A stretch of DNA of 64,000 nt. Source: Chiridota heheva (Eukaryota > Echinodermata > Holothuroidea > Apodida > Chiridotidae). Location: assembly GCA_020152595.1 (NCBI GenBank), contig JAIGNY010002242.1, forward strand, positions 1 through 64,000. Reading direction: 5' to 3'. Of the stretch, positions 1-11,500 are shown in pieces. The position numbers were made by a program, and so were the translations under genes. The notes under the pieces were generated by a model, which saw nothing but the letters and a program-made list of their open reading frames with translations, was not told where the DNA came from and ran no database searches. Numbering within the stretch: the first letter of the stretch is position 1; each line of letters opens with the position of its first letter.

Positions 1-239
1 TGTAGTAAAGTATTGAAAACCTTTCTTTTAGATAACCCATATTTTTCAGAGTGACGATAAACCTATAACCATGTACAAATGTAGAAAATAAAACATGACT
101 GTTTATTTCCACATTGTGCGTTTTCATGATTTTTTGTTTTGTATATTATAGCTCTCTTTGACCCTTCTTACTATGCATTGTGACATATTTTTTTCCCCTT
201 GAAATATCGATGTTGCAAATTTTGCCCCCACCAGAGCCC
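1..239. other. AT-rich non-coding sequence
   Basis: No reading frame, RNA gene or clear repeat is visible. It is the flank of the degenerate repeat that begins near 240. Confidence 0.4.
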
Positions 240-480
240 CTTAAGCGGGTTCCTGGACCTCATGCCAATAAGTCGAGCGCTTTGCGCTTGAAGTGACAGT
301 GGATTTGACACATCAAGCACTTTTTAGCTATCAAAATCACGAGAAACAGAGGGTTTTTGGTATCTTCGCACCTGTGTCCCTATCAGGGCTTCGCCCCTAG
401 ATTTCACACAATTGTTTGCTACCAAAATCACGAAAAGCGTAAGGCTTACGGGAGCTTCACCCTAGATTTCACATATTCTT
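240..480 (-). repeat. Degenerate interspersed repeat, inverted relative to 6845-7365
   Basis: Recurring phrases are 'atcaaaatcacgagaaacag', 'ctagatttcacacaattg' and 'agggcttcgcccctagattt', at roughly 80-90 base spacing. The reverse complements of the same phrases make up 6845-7365, so the two blocks are inverted copies of one family. No coding capacity is seen. Family unknown. Confidence 0.6.
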
Positions 481-1099
481 GTAATGTCATGCAAATCAGA
501 TCAGAGATGGACAGTAGCTCCTAGACCATTCTAGCAGTGGGTTCAAATGGTTTGTTTGTTTGTTTGATGAGGGATTAATGGCACCACGACAACAAGGGTC
601 AAATTGTGCCTGGGAGGTTAGATCATTCTAGAGGTAGGAAGGGAAGAAAACAGGAGATTGAGAGAAATACAAGAAGTAAAAGCTAGAAAGCTGGGATCGA
701 GAGAGGAGGTGCATGGGTGAAGAAAAAAAAACACAGAAACAAAGTAGAGAGAGAGGGGTGGGAGAGGAGGACTAAATATGATTGTAGAGGGAAGCATGAT
801 AAAGGAAGAAGATAACTTTATCCGGAAAGTTTTTCTGGAAGAACTCGGCAATTGAGTTGTGGGGAGCGAGGGAAGCTCTGGGAAGGTTGTACATGGGGTA
901 AGCAAGGAGAACGTGATGGACTGTGAGGGTGCAATGGCAATTGTTGCAGAGGGGTTGGGGGAGCCAATAAGGAGGTGGGAGTGAGTGAGGTGGGTGTGAC
1001 CTATTCGAAGACGGGTACTATGAACGTTGTCGACACGAGAGAGGTTGTGGATGGTGGATTTGATCGGAATGGTGGGCTGGATGACGTGGAGTTTGTTAT

Positions 1100-4000
1100 C
1101 ATTTTGTGAGTCCCATGAGGTTTTCCAGCCGTCACGAACATAGAAAACGATAAGCGGTTTAATGTCAGAAAGGGTTTTGGGAAATGGGGTAGGGGGAAGT
1201 TGAGGGCAAGCTTAGCGGCTGCATCAGCATTGTCATTGCTAGGGATGCCAAGATGGCTGGGTATTCAGAAGAAAAGAATACTTTTCTTGCAGAGGGTGGG
1301 CGAAAGGAGTATCCGGAGGAGGTGAGATGTGGGGTTATCCCATTTAACATTGAGGAAAGAAGTAAGGACAGACTTGGGGTCGGAGAAGATGGCAAAGTGG
1401 TTGAGCGGAGAGTACTCAATAAAGTTGAGGGGAAGGAGGATGGCCTTTGCCTCGGCTAAAAAGATGGACGAGTAGTAGAGAAGCCTGCTACTGAGGGTGA
1501 TGTCTTGGATGACGGCAGCAACAGCTGTCTTGTCGCCTTCCTTAGAGCCATCAGTATAGATGGAGGTGTAGTTTGAGACTTGGTCTTTGATTTGGTTGTG
1601 GAGATTGATGAAGAGGTTAGGGTGGGTTTTGTGATGAGTGGAGAGTCCCAGGTGGATAGAAGGAAGGGGTGGCCCAGAGAGAAAAGTGGGCCAGGACAAG
1701 GTGCCAAGAGTGGCGGGGTTGATGACGAGATGAAGGAGGTCTGATTTAATGCGTAAGCTAAAGGAAGGGGATAGGGTTTTAGTCCTATCAAAGAGGGTGG
1801 AGAAATTGGGGTACCTAATGGGGTTGTAAACAGGATTCTGGGTGCTGGTGAGGACTCTAAAAGCATGGGAGAGGGTAAGCTTTCTTCATCTTAGCAGAAA
1901 GGGGGGTTTGTTGGCTTCAACATGAAGGCTGGTGATTGGGAAGGTCATGTAGGGACCCAGAGAAAGCCTTAGGGCTTCATTTTGGACGGTGTTAATGAGT
2001 TGTGAGCGACACAGTAGACAATATTGCCGTAGTCAAGCTTGGCACGAATGGTGAGCCTGAAGATTTTGAGAACAGCATGGCAGTTCACACCCCAAGTGGT
2101 GTTGGAGAGGAGGCGGATCATTTTGAGAGAGCTGTTGCATTTCTGTTTCAGGTTGGTGATGTGTTGCTTGTAGGAGAGCTTGGGGTCTAGAGTTAAACCC
2201 AGGAGCTTAGTGTGTTCAAATTTAGTGATGCGATTGCCATTGAGCACGAGGTTCGGGTTGGGTGGAGGTTGTTGAAATGACAGAAGTGCATGCAGACTGG
2301 TCTTGTCTTTGGAGAATTTAAAACCGTTATTGTTGCACCAGTCTTGTAGCTGGTTGAGGCTGAGTTGGAGCCTATTTTCGACAAGAGGAAAGCTACGGGA
2401 AGAATAGAAGATGGTGAAGTCGTCCACGTAGAGGGCACGTTTGATGTTGGGGCCAAGGTTGTCCGCGATGTCATTAATGCTCAGGTTGAAGAGAGTGGGG
2501 AGAGGATACTGCCCTGGGGGACGCCTTTTCCTGGGAGTCGGGGTTGGAGAGGGTGTGGCCAATACAAACTTGGAACTGCGTGGGTGAGAAGAACTTTTAA
2601 ATAAAGATAGGGAGGTGGCCTCTGAGGCCGATGGTGTAAAGTTTGCGGATAATGCCTTATTTCCAAGTAGAGTCGAAAGCTTTCTCGAGGTCGAAGAAGA
2701 TGGCAATGAGGTGTTCCTTTTTTTGCGAAGGAATCCCGGATAGCGGTGTCTAGCGTAATTAACTGGTCAAGTGTATCGTGACGTTTCCGGAAGTCGCTTT
2801 AGTGAGGGGAGAGGATTTTGTTGGTCTCAAGGAACCAATTTAGTCTCTGGTTAATGACCCTTTTTATAATGTTACAGAGACAGCAGGTGAGGGCGATGGA
2901 GGGTAGCTGGAGGGGTCGGTCCTTCCACGGGGGTGAAAATAGCTGTCCTCCAAATAGGGGAAAGGAGTGTGAGGACCAAATGTGGTTGAGGATGGTGAGT
3001 AGGGTAGTGGTGGCCCTGTTAAGGAGGTGTTTCAGAAACTAATAGGGGATGTTATCTGGGCCTTTGGAGGTGCAGCCAGCGTCGTGGATGGCTTGGTTTA
3101 ATTCAGAAAGAGTGAGAGGGGTGTTGTAGCTCTCAGTGATGTCGGAGTGAATATGATACTCCGGGCTTCATCGCGAGGTTCTTTTGGTTTGAAAGCATAG
3201 TTGGCCGAGGACGAGATGTTGCTGAAAGAGGCGGCAAAATGGTTAATGATGTATGTCCTTTTTAGCCGGGAGAAGGTTACCATTCCAGGAGAAATGGGAG
3301 GCTTGCCCACCCTGCCGTGGAAGCTGTTAACCATTCTCCAAATCTTCTTAGTGGGGGTGTTGGTGGTGAGAGAAGAGATGAAGTTCCAAGTGTTGGTTTT
3401 ACTGTCCTTGATAGTGCGCCTGGCCTTGGCACGGCTGATGCAAAAGAGGTTGAGGTTGTGGGTGGTCGGGTTAGGTATGAAGTGCCTGAAGGCCCTTTTC
3501 CTGTTCTCGATGGCGGTTTTGCAGTAATCAGAGAGCCAGGGGTTGGAGGAGAGAGAGGAGGGGGTAGGGGTTTGGAGGTTTTGGGAATAGAGCAGGTGGC
3601 GATGTTGATAAGGATGTTACTGAAGTTTGACATGGGATCCTCACCCTCGAGGAGATGGGGGAGAGGTGCGAGTCACAGGTTTCGAAAAGGGGCCAGTCGG
3701 CCTTCTCGAGGTTCCAATTGGGGGAGTGGTCAGTGGGGGTTTGAAGGTTGGAGTGTATAAGAAGAGTGTAATGGTCACTACCACAGAGATCAGCAATAAC
3801 TTTCCAGCTAAAATCAAGGAGGTTGGGGGAACAGATAGACAGGTCAATACAGGCGAGGGAGCCTGTGGCAGGGTGAAGGTAGGTCGGGGAGCTAGTGTTG
3901 AGCAAGGAGAGGCTGTGCTGTCGAAGAGTGTTTTCGACGAGCTTGCCTCTGGGGGTGGTGGTATTGGAGCCCCACAGGGGGTTGTGGGCATTGAAGTTAC

Positions 4001-4398
4001 CAAGAAGGATGAAGGGAGCTGATAGATGAGATTGTTAAGGCTGGTTGGCTGAACTTTGGCGTTGGGGGGATAGATATTGCAAAGAGTGAAGGTTTTGTGG
4101 AGGGAGATACACATACAGATGGCCTGAAGGTCGGTGTTCATATGAATAGGGCTGTATGGGATATCGTGTCTAATGAGATTGGAGACGCCCCAACAGGCCC
4201 TGTCAGCGTCCACTTGATTTTCGTGTTAGCAAGCGAAGTTGTTGAGGGAATATTGGTGGTTTTTAAGGTTTCTTGTAGACAGAAGACAACCGGGTTGAAG
4301 GTGGTGGCCAGTAAGTAAATTTCTTCAGAATTAAGGCTCTTGATGATCCATTGTATAATGTTGTGAGTGTTATTGTAATTGTTTGTGTTGCACGCCAT
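1100..4398 (-). pseudogene. ORF2 remnant: endonuclease, reverse transcriptase, RNase H
   Basis: The frame opens at 4398 with MACNTNNYNNTHNIIQW, a typical APE endonuclease N terminus, followed by the FCLQET block. Endonuclease sequence continues to about 3500 in shifted frames. The RT palm motif appears as ALYVDDFTIFYSS near 2420, with the preceding GVPQGSILSP block in another frame near 2500. RNase H follows at about 1700-1100, with YTDGSKEG, a LAEAKAILL glutamate block, an IFSD block and WIPSHVGIAGNDRA near 1250. The domain order is complete but spread over at least three frames. The expected product would be a multifunctional target-primed reverse transcription enzyme of about 1,000 residues; none can be made from this copy as it stands. 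Confidence 0.8.
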
Positions 4399-4639
4399 AA
4401 AAAAGGCAGGGGGTTATCTGGAGGAAGATCTGTTGGGTCTGAGTTGGCTTATTTTTCTTTGGATCTGTCCCTGTTTCTTTGGGAGCGGTTGTTTTTGCAC
4501 GAAAAGTATGTTCGGTAATTAAACAATCCATGTTCTCTTCAGTGTCATATGTGTGGCTTTGGATAATGGGCTGTTTCTTGATTGGTTGTTTGTTTTTTGG
4601 TTTGATGTTTGTTAGCCAAGTTGGCTTGAGTTTGATGGC

Positions 4640-5680
4640 ATTAGAGGTGTTGGGGTAGGGACAGTTGGAGTCTTAGAGGAGAAAGGAAGGTTGGGGAGAG
4701 AAGTGGTAGTGGTGGAGGTGGATTGGGTAATGGATATGATGGGCTTGTTGTCAATGGTGATGGGCTAAGGACTGGGTAAGAAGAGCCAGGTGAGGTGGGT
4801 TTGGGTATGTGAGTCAGTTTTAGTTGTGTTAGGGGGGGGGGGCGGTATTAATGTTAGAGGAGACTGCGCTCGAGTAGGAAGGTTTAGTGTGGAGGAAAGC
4901 GAGAAATTGCTTACTGGCTTCCAGGTAAGTGATGTTGGGATTAAGGGTTTTTAGTTTGGTTATTTGCTTTTCCTGCAGACAGGTGGAGCAGTGTTTTGAG
5001 GAGGGATGGTTGGCTGGGTGAGTACCGTTGCAATTCGTTCAAAGTGGGGTGCTGGTGCAGAAGGTGCTGTCATGCTTCAGGGCTCCAGTTGCCACAGCGC
5101 GCTTGGCTGCGACAGAAGTTTTTACTTTGGCCATACCTCTGGTACTTATGACAACGGAAGGGGTTAGAAATATATGCGGTGACTGGGATTCTCGGGTATC
5201 CAGCAGTGATGTGGGAGGGGAGAGTTGGTGTCGAAAAAGTCAGGAAGATGGTATTGATAGGTGTTTTAGCCCCAGTTTCTCTTGAGAACGAGACGACGGG
5301 CTTCAGTAACGTGTTGATTGGCAAGTTCCTATGCGAGGTCTTCATCGGTCAGGTAGGCAAGGTCTCTAATTCTGACCACACCTTTGTTGGAATTCAGAGA
5401 ACGGTGGAGGGGTGACTGTAACGTCAATACCGTTATTGGCTAGGATTTTGGTGGTGAGGAGGGTGGTGGCTTGAGTGTCCCTGGTGCAGTGCACCAGGAG
5501 ATCGCCGGATCTGAGGGTATGAGAAAAGGTGAAACTTTTACAACTTTGTGGTTTATTAGTGGCCTGTATTATTATACTTTTGGGGACTGGGGCTGAAGAA
5601 TGGTCAATGGAGGTAGCAGGTGGGTCACAGGGAAGGTAAGATGGGTCAAGGTCAAGGCAGAAGCATTTGGTCATAATGGA
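4640..5680 (-). pseudogene. ORF1 (Gag-like) remnant
   Basis: The longest open piece is 5674-5366, beginning MTKCFCLDLDPSYLP and including SGDLLVHCTRDTQATTLLTT. The same text occurs at 62265-62516 in copy 3. A second piece at 5345-5070 carries a decayed zinc knuckle run, RYGQSKNFCRSQARCGNW; copy 3 suggests the original had CX2CX4HX4C spacing. I-clade ORF1 proteins bind element RNA and form particles with the ORF2 product. Frameshifts separate the pieces. The identification rests on position before ORF2 and on the knuckles; the N-terminal part is not recognisable by itself. Confidence 0.65.
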
Positions 5681-5816
5681 AAAAAAACCAAGGGCTGAGA
5701 GACCCGAGGCAACTAGAGAAAAAATCGGAACTACTATAGGAGAACCGCTGTACAGGTAACGATAAGCCCAAAAGTCTGGTCAGAACAGGAGGGAAGAAAA
5801 CAAAAGAATGACTCAC

Positions 5817-6840
5817 CTTTTGAAAGTTCAGATTGAATGATAAATTTAGTTATCAACCTTTTTTTCTTATTAGATAATAAAGGGGAAAATAAAAAGGGAA
5901 AGAAATACTCGATGTTAAAATTTATCGTCTAATTACACATTTTTGAGGAATAACAGGAGTTTCACTTCATGTTTGCAGCGTTGTAATGTCATAGCAAGCA
6001 AATGATATTTACTTAGTAGTCGTTATCTTTGACTTGCACAAATTTCAACAAAAATTTATAGAAAAGGATATTTCATAACTGACCAAAATTATTACCGACC
6101 AATTTTTTTGTACAGAGTATTAACATGGTTGTTCCCATGATATGAGTATCAGACTGAATGTTAATAGAGTGTAGATTTTATAGTATCATCACACAAGATG
6201 TTATGCATGACTTGTCCTTCTCCTTAAAAATTTGTTCCAGCAAATCATAAGCACAAACTTACTGTAGCAAATAGTGAGACCACTTTATTTTAATTAAAAT
6301 AACCACACAATAAGGACTTCATCCATTGCTAATATGATACTCAGCACCAACTTCCACAACAACTAAGGTTTTCAGAATAAAGAAAATAAAGAGGAAAAAT
6401 CTAATCCGACCTGGTTATGTATCAGGTCGGGTCTGACTGTTTAAAACTTTAAGGAGCAGAACAACTAATGGATATTTTTGTGTGGGCAGAACTTGTAGTC
6501 AGAAATATTGTAGTAATAATGTTTCTTGATGAAATACTTTCTTCCATTTTAGCAGAACTTATATTGAAATATGAAGGCATGGAAATAATGCATTTTCAAT
6601 TTTGTTGAGTGTTTTTATAATCACATCTCTACCCCTTAATCTCTACCCCTCATGTAGTAACTTGGAGCATGCATAAACTAAAACAACAAAAGTCTTAAAA
6701 ACATCCCCAAAGTGGTTAAGCAATGAAAGGACTGATTGGTTTGGGATTTTTGATGGTAGGTAATTTCATTGGCGTGGTGGGTCATGTTTAACTGGGGTAA
6801 AGGTTATTTCTCTCCCCCTTCTTGCACACGTGACTGACTG
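5817..6840. other. Non-coding flank, one small hairpin
   Basis: No gene is seen. A short inverted repeat, CCGACCTG...CAGGTCGG at 6406-6430, could form an 8-bp stem but lies in otherwise plain AT-rich DNA. Confidence 0.4.
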
Positions 6841-6844
6841 TAAA

Positions 6845-7365
6845 ATATTGTGTCAAATCTAGGGACAAAGCTCCTGGAAGCCCTGCATTTCTCATGATTT
6901 TGAAAGCAGACAATTGACTAATATTGTGTTAATTCTAAAGTTGAAGCCCTGTTAGGGGCTTAGTGGGTCATGCGATTTTCGTAATTTTGATAACAGAAAA
7001 TTGCTTGTGTCAAGCCCAGGTTGTCGGAAGCCCTCTGTTTTATGGTAGCAGAACATTGCTTAACTTGTGTCAAATATAGGGGCAAAGTCCTGGTAAGGCC
7101 CAGGGGGCAAAGCCTTACAGTTCACATGATTTTCATAGCAGAAAATTGTGTGAAATCTAGAGATAAAGCCCTGGCGCAGAGAGACAGGGGCAAAGAGACC
7201 GAAAGCCCTGTTTCTCGTGATTTGATAGCTGAAAAGTGCTTAATATGGTGTCAAATCCAAGGTCGGAGTCCTGGTAGGTGCCCACGGATGACGCCCCCAA
7301 AAACTTAGCGTTTTTTGTAATGATTGTGGTAACAGAACCTTGCTTAAAATCATGTCAAATCCACA
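6845..7365 (+). repeat. Degenerate tandem-like repeat, 5-6 units
   Basis: Units of roughly 75-100 bases share 'tgtcaaatctagggacaaag', 'aagccctg' and 'gattttgatagcagaaaatt'. They have drifted strongly from one another. The block is the inverted counterpart of 240-480. The 95-residue frame inside it follows the repeat and has no protein features. Confidence 0.6.
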
Positions 7366-8265
7366 CTTGTTAGTTCAATGGAATATACAGTTTGGAAAAA
7401 AGTTCATATGTAGGATCCCATTGACTAAAATATTTGTGTTTAGTTGAGGTCCAGGGATGATGTCCATGTTTTGATGTAAGAATAAAGCTTTGAGAGAAAC
7501 ATTTGTTTTGTAGTGAAACAAATTGCAGAAGTTGAGAATAAGAAGTATAAAAAATATACCCTCAGGGCAATTTTTGCACCTGTAAGCATTCAGCACCCTC
7601 TCAGAAAGCTTCACTGGAGGTGGCAATTGTCCCATCTGGCCCCCCCTGGCAACCACACCACTGAGTAGTTTGGGTATTATACATCCCTTTCTTAACAGCT
7701 AAGGTTACATAAAGATGTCCACAGCTGTTTGTTAAACCAGTTTAAGCACTGGTGAATGAAGACCCACCTAGAAGTAAACCCTGATATTTGAAAAGACAAA
7801 TACAAAAAATTGTGATGAAATTTTTTCCATTTTATTCAAAATCCCCAGCCTGTATGTTACAAATAAAGTGTCAAAGGGTGTTATCAGGTTAACCAAAGCT
7901 GGTACATCTATACTAAAGTTTACTGAGAAACAACACTACTTTATATATTTGTGTTATTATGTGAATATAATAATATAACAAAGGCATGATTACAATAAAA
8001 CTCAGGAAAGGTATTTAGAAGCATGACTCCGTTTTTACAACATTAACACTGTATGTACACAATCAATAAAAGAACACACAGTCAAGTCTGGTTGCTACCA
8101 CTGATACAAGAAAGCCTTTAATAGTTTCCGGCCCAGCCTTTCAATGTTTCCGGCCAGCCTTTTGTAGTTTCCGGCTCAGATCATGGGCTATAAAATCAAA
8201 TCTGCTGGCATCAAATCAAACAATAATTTCCTTTTAAAATTCCCCACCTTTTCCATTCCCACTCC
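7366..8265. other. Non-coding sequence downstream of MRPL24
   Basis: Nothing coding is seen. About 8113-8180 holds three copies of a roughly 27-base unit containing 'agtttccggcccagcctt'. Confidence 0.4.
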
Positions 8266-8271
8266 TTTATT
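8266..8271 (-). promoter_or_regulatory. MRPL24: Likely MRPL24 polyadenylation signal (AATAAA)
   Basis: TTTATT on the plus strand gives AATAAA on the minus strand, about 180 bases after the MRPL24 stop codon. No other canonical hexamer lies between. This gives a short 3' UTR, as expected for a ribosomal protein mRNA. Cleavage site not determined. Confidence 0.6.
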
Positions 8272-8448
8272 TCAAGATGTGCTCTTTGGAAGAAACCACT
8301 ACCGAAGTCAAATTCAACACTGAACAGAGTTAAAAAAACAAGGTTGTGTGCCACCTATTTTTGGCCACAATTGCAGCTCCAACGACTTCAGAAGGGGATC
8401 CATGATGTAATTGCACTTGATGTATTCAGGAACTATATTGCACGAAGA

Positions 8449-8588
8449 TCATGTATACCAGTATGTCTTAGGGTGCGGCCTGGAATCTCTGATGCCATAC
8501 CTGTCAATCAAATCGTCCTCAACTGACTTCATGACAGGAGTGAATGACTTCTGACATACAAGGTCAGCTGGTGTGTCCTTTGGTTGCT
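8449..8588 (-). CDS. MRPL24: MRPL24 coding exon 5 (C terminus)
   Basis: Encodes EQPKDTPADLVCQKSF through HPKTYWYT and a TGA at 8451-8449. The PKDT and the final K-x-Y-W-Y match the family's C-terminal end. The acceptor CTTACAG/AG was chosen over the AG two bases later because only it keeps the frame. Confidence 0.9.
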
Positions 8589-11500
8589 CTGTAAGCAAAG
8601 GAAAACATTCAACTTGAAAGTTTGCATAAACTACAAATTCTTGAAACCTTGATCACCCATAAAACTGTACAAAATAAGTTTTAAAGAAAACTTAAAAGAC
8701 TTCCACTTTAAAGGATAGTTCAGTGGTCAAGCAAGTTTATCTTATATGAAAGAGAACTATTAAAGAAACTAAATGGTGAAGAAAGCATTCAGAAATCTTA
8801 TCTGGTAGAAATGGCTGTGTAGTAAGTTTACTATGAAAAGTTGGTGCCCTCATCACTACATTCTTAACAATTGGTAATGTATTTTAAAGAAAATTTATTT
8901 AACTTTTTGACTATTCGAATTAATTTTCATGGAAGTTTCTTCAGGTGGTAAATTATATTTATCCTTACTAGATTATGTTTTATTATTTTTCTGACATGTC
9001 CAGTGGTTTTAAGGTCACAAAATCGAAGGACAAAATATGATAGAATACATATATGACTTTGAAGAATCTGAGGTTGTGACTTTACAACTAGTCTGATTTT
9101 AGTCATTTCTACACAAATGATGAAACTTCCAACTTGAATATCTCCATTACTGAATAAGATTTTTCAATGCTTTCTTCACCATTTTGTTTCATTTGAAGTC
9201 CTCTTTCATATAAGACACACTTGCTCGACCCCTGAACATATCCTTTACTGTTCTTTCACATCAGCACTTCAACAGTACTTAAAGAATATAAAGGTGTAAT
9301 TTTTGTAACCATTTTTCTGATTTTTGGTGGCTATTGCTAGCACATGTTGGAAATGTCACAGTAAGAACTGAAAAATTCAAACATTTACATGCATGCAATA
9401 TTGGGACACAATTTCATCTCACATGTAGGAGACTTTATTTAGGTGAAGAATTTGTCAGTTGGATTCTGTAACTAATGATACCAATGTATAAGCACTAGTA
9501 CAAGCACTAGAGTAGGTCGGTAAACGTAGTGATGAAAGGGAAAAAAAGTCACTTTGCAGGTTGAGAGCAAACAACCTTGATATTTGGGTTTGAAGCAGAT
9601 AAGAGGAATCTAAATGCAAGTTTTGACCAGTAAGGACACTAATAAAGTATTTTATGTCAGATGAATTACCAAATGCTCACATTACACAAATCTAGAGCTA
9701 CACATAGCTTTCCCCGCTAAAGACATCATTTTGACCCGATGACCCCTGAACCAGACCTCGAGAACTGGTTCTAGGTCATCCATTTCTAAACTCAATCAAT
9801 GTGTTCAAAGGGCAAGCCTACCACACAGGTTTCATGGATAAAGTACAAGAGTTTAATGCATTCTTTAACAGAACTACATTCAAAACAAAAATGGTTTAAG
9901 GTCATTTAAAAAACAAATATGCATGAAAAGACTGAACAAACAGACAGACACTGCAACAACAATACCCCTTCAGATTAATCAGCCCTGGGTAGGCATTATT
10001 TCACATTTATACTGAAGTGTTACTTACCAATGTAGTTTGAAGTATCAGTCTCTGCAAGAGCTACGTGTGGAGTGGGTATAATCCTGCCTGTTCTTTTAGA
10101 TACTCGGACTCGATCTCCACTTTCTGTGTACCGAAATGCAACATCGCAAGGTTGACTAAAAGGGAGAAAAATATAAGCAGAGCCTTATACCACTTTAAAG
10201 TTATATAGTTATGAAAAGAATAGTCTTAAAAGGATTAGTCCAGTGGTCAAGCAATTTCATCTTATGTGAAAGAAAACTTACAGGAGAAAGTACCTCAATA
10301 TCTTATTCCATTAATTCAAGCTTAAATCTCTGTCTTATCTGTGTGGAAATGACTGGTGTAGTAAGTCTACTATGGAAGATTAGTGCCCTCATCCTGACAT
10401 TCTGAACAATTGGTAATGTATTTTAAAGAAAATTGATATAACTTTTTTACTATTTGATTTATTTTTTCTTGAACTTTCTTCAGGTAATAAATCATAATTA
10501 CCCTTATAGAATCTGTTTTATTATTTTCTTGACATATCCAATGGTTCTTAAGTCACAAAACAACACGACAAAATATGATAGAAATCATAAAGATCTGAGA
10601 ATGTGACATCACAACTAGACTGATTTAAGTCATTTCTACACAAATGACAACAAACTTAAAAATCTCCTTAACAGAATAAGATTTTTTGAAGGCTTTCTCT
10701 ACCATTTTTTTTCTTTTAAAGTCCTCTTTCATAAAAGATAGACTTGATTGACCCCTGAACTAATGCTTTCAATCAAATCATTAGCAATTACATTTTCTGA
10801 TTAATGGCTTAACAAATTTTAAACAATTTTTTAATTATGCAAAAGTTGTGATGTATGAGAGAAGACAGCTCAGAATCTTCAACATAATTCCTCAACTAAA
10901 TTTCTATCCTAAATTTCTGTCACTATCATCAGACAGTATTCTCTCACTACATTTCTATTGTGGGTATCATGGGGACTCAAAACCTCTTGGTGGAGAAATA
11001 TTGAAAAAAATTCAGTTTACATAAAAAAATTCACATTCTCTCTTTCAGTAAATTTATAAAAATAAAATGTGCATAACTTATTATAAATAATAAGGCCTTA
11101 AAATTAAAATGCCCTAAAAAGCTTAATTTGTAAACTAATTTGATGAAATTATTTGCTACATTCACAAGTTCATGTTGTTGCTACCTGTCTTCAGATCTGT
11201 GACAGCAGTTTGCAAGTGGGCGGAAGTTAGTTTCATTTTAGCAGTAAAAGGATTCTCCTGGTGCATACTACATTAGCTACATTGCTTTAAATGCAATGAA
11301 AATTGCCCAAAATTGTTCTCAACCTATGGCACATTTGTTGTACAAGAACATTCTTCTTGCTTTGTATAGTACTTAAGGTTAACAAATAACAGCCAAGTAC
11401 GATTGAGTTAAAAAAGTAATTTCTTTTGTTTATTAAATGGTCAACATTTTTGCTAACCATTGCAAAAATGTACATTATTTATGTAAATTTACATAATTAA

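Larger units (their letters stand above)
551..5816 (-). mobile_element. I-clade non-LTR retrotransposon, copy 1, near full length
   Basis: Read on the minus strand, the order is an ORF1 with Gag-like zinc knuckles, then an ORF2 with APE-type endonuclease, reverse transcriptase and RNase H, then a 3' end of repeated CAAA (TTTG on the plus strand at 551-565). A LINE with both ORF1 knuckles and an RNase H after the RT is typical of the I superfamily (I/Nimb-like). Copy 3 (55848-62888) aligns end to end once its extra insertions are set aside; both share a 5' edge ending near a 'ctcacc' (minus-strand GGTGAG) at about 5816 and 62888. The reading frames are split by many frameshifts and stops, so this is an inactive copy. 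It lies downstream of MRPL24 in the same orientation. Confidence 0.85.
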
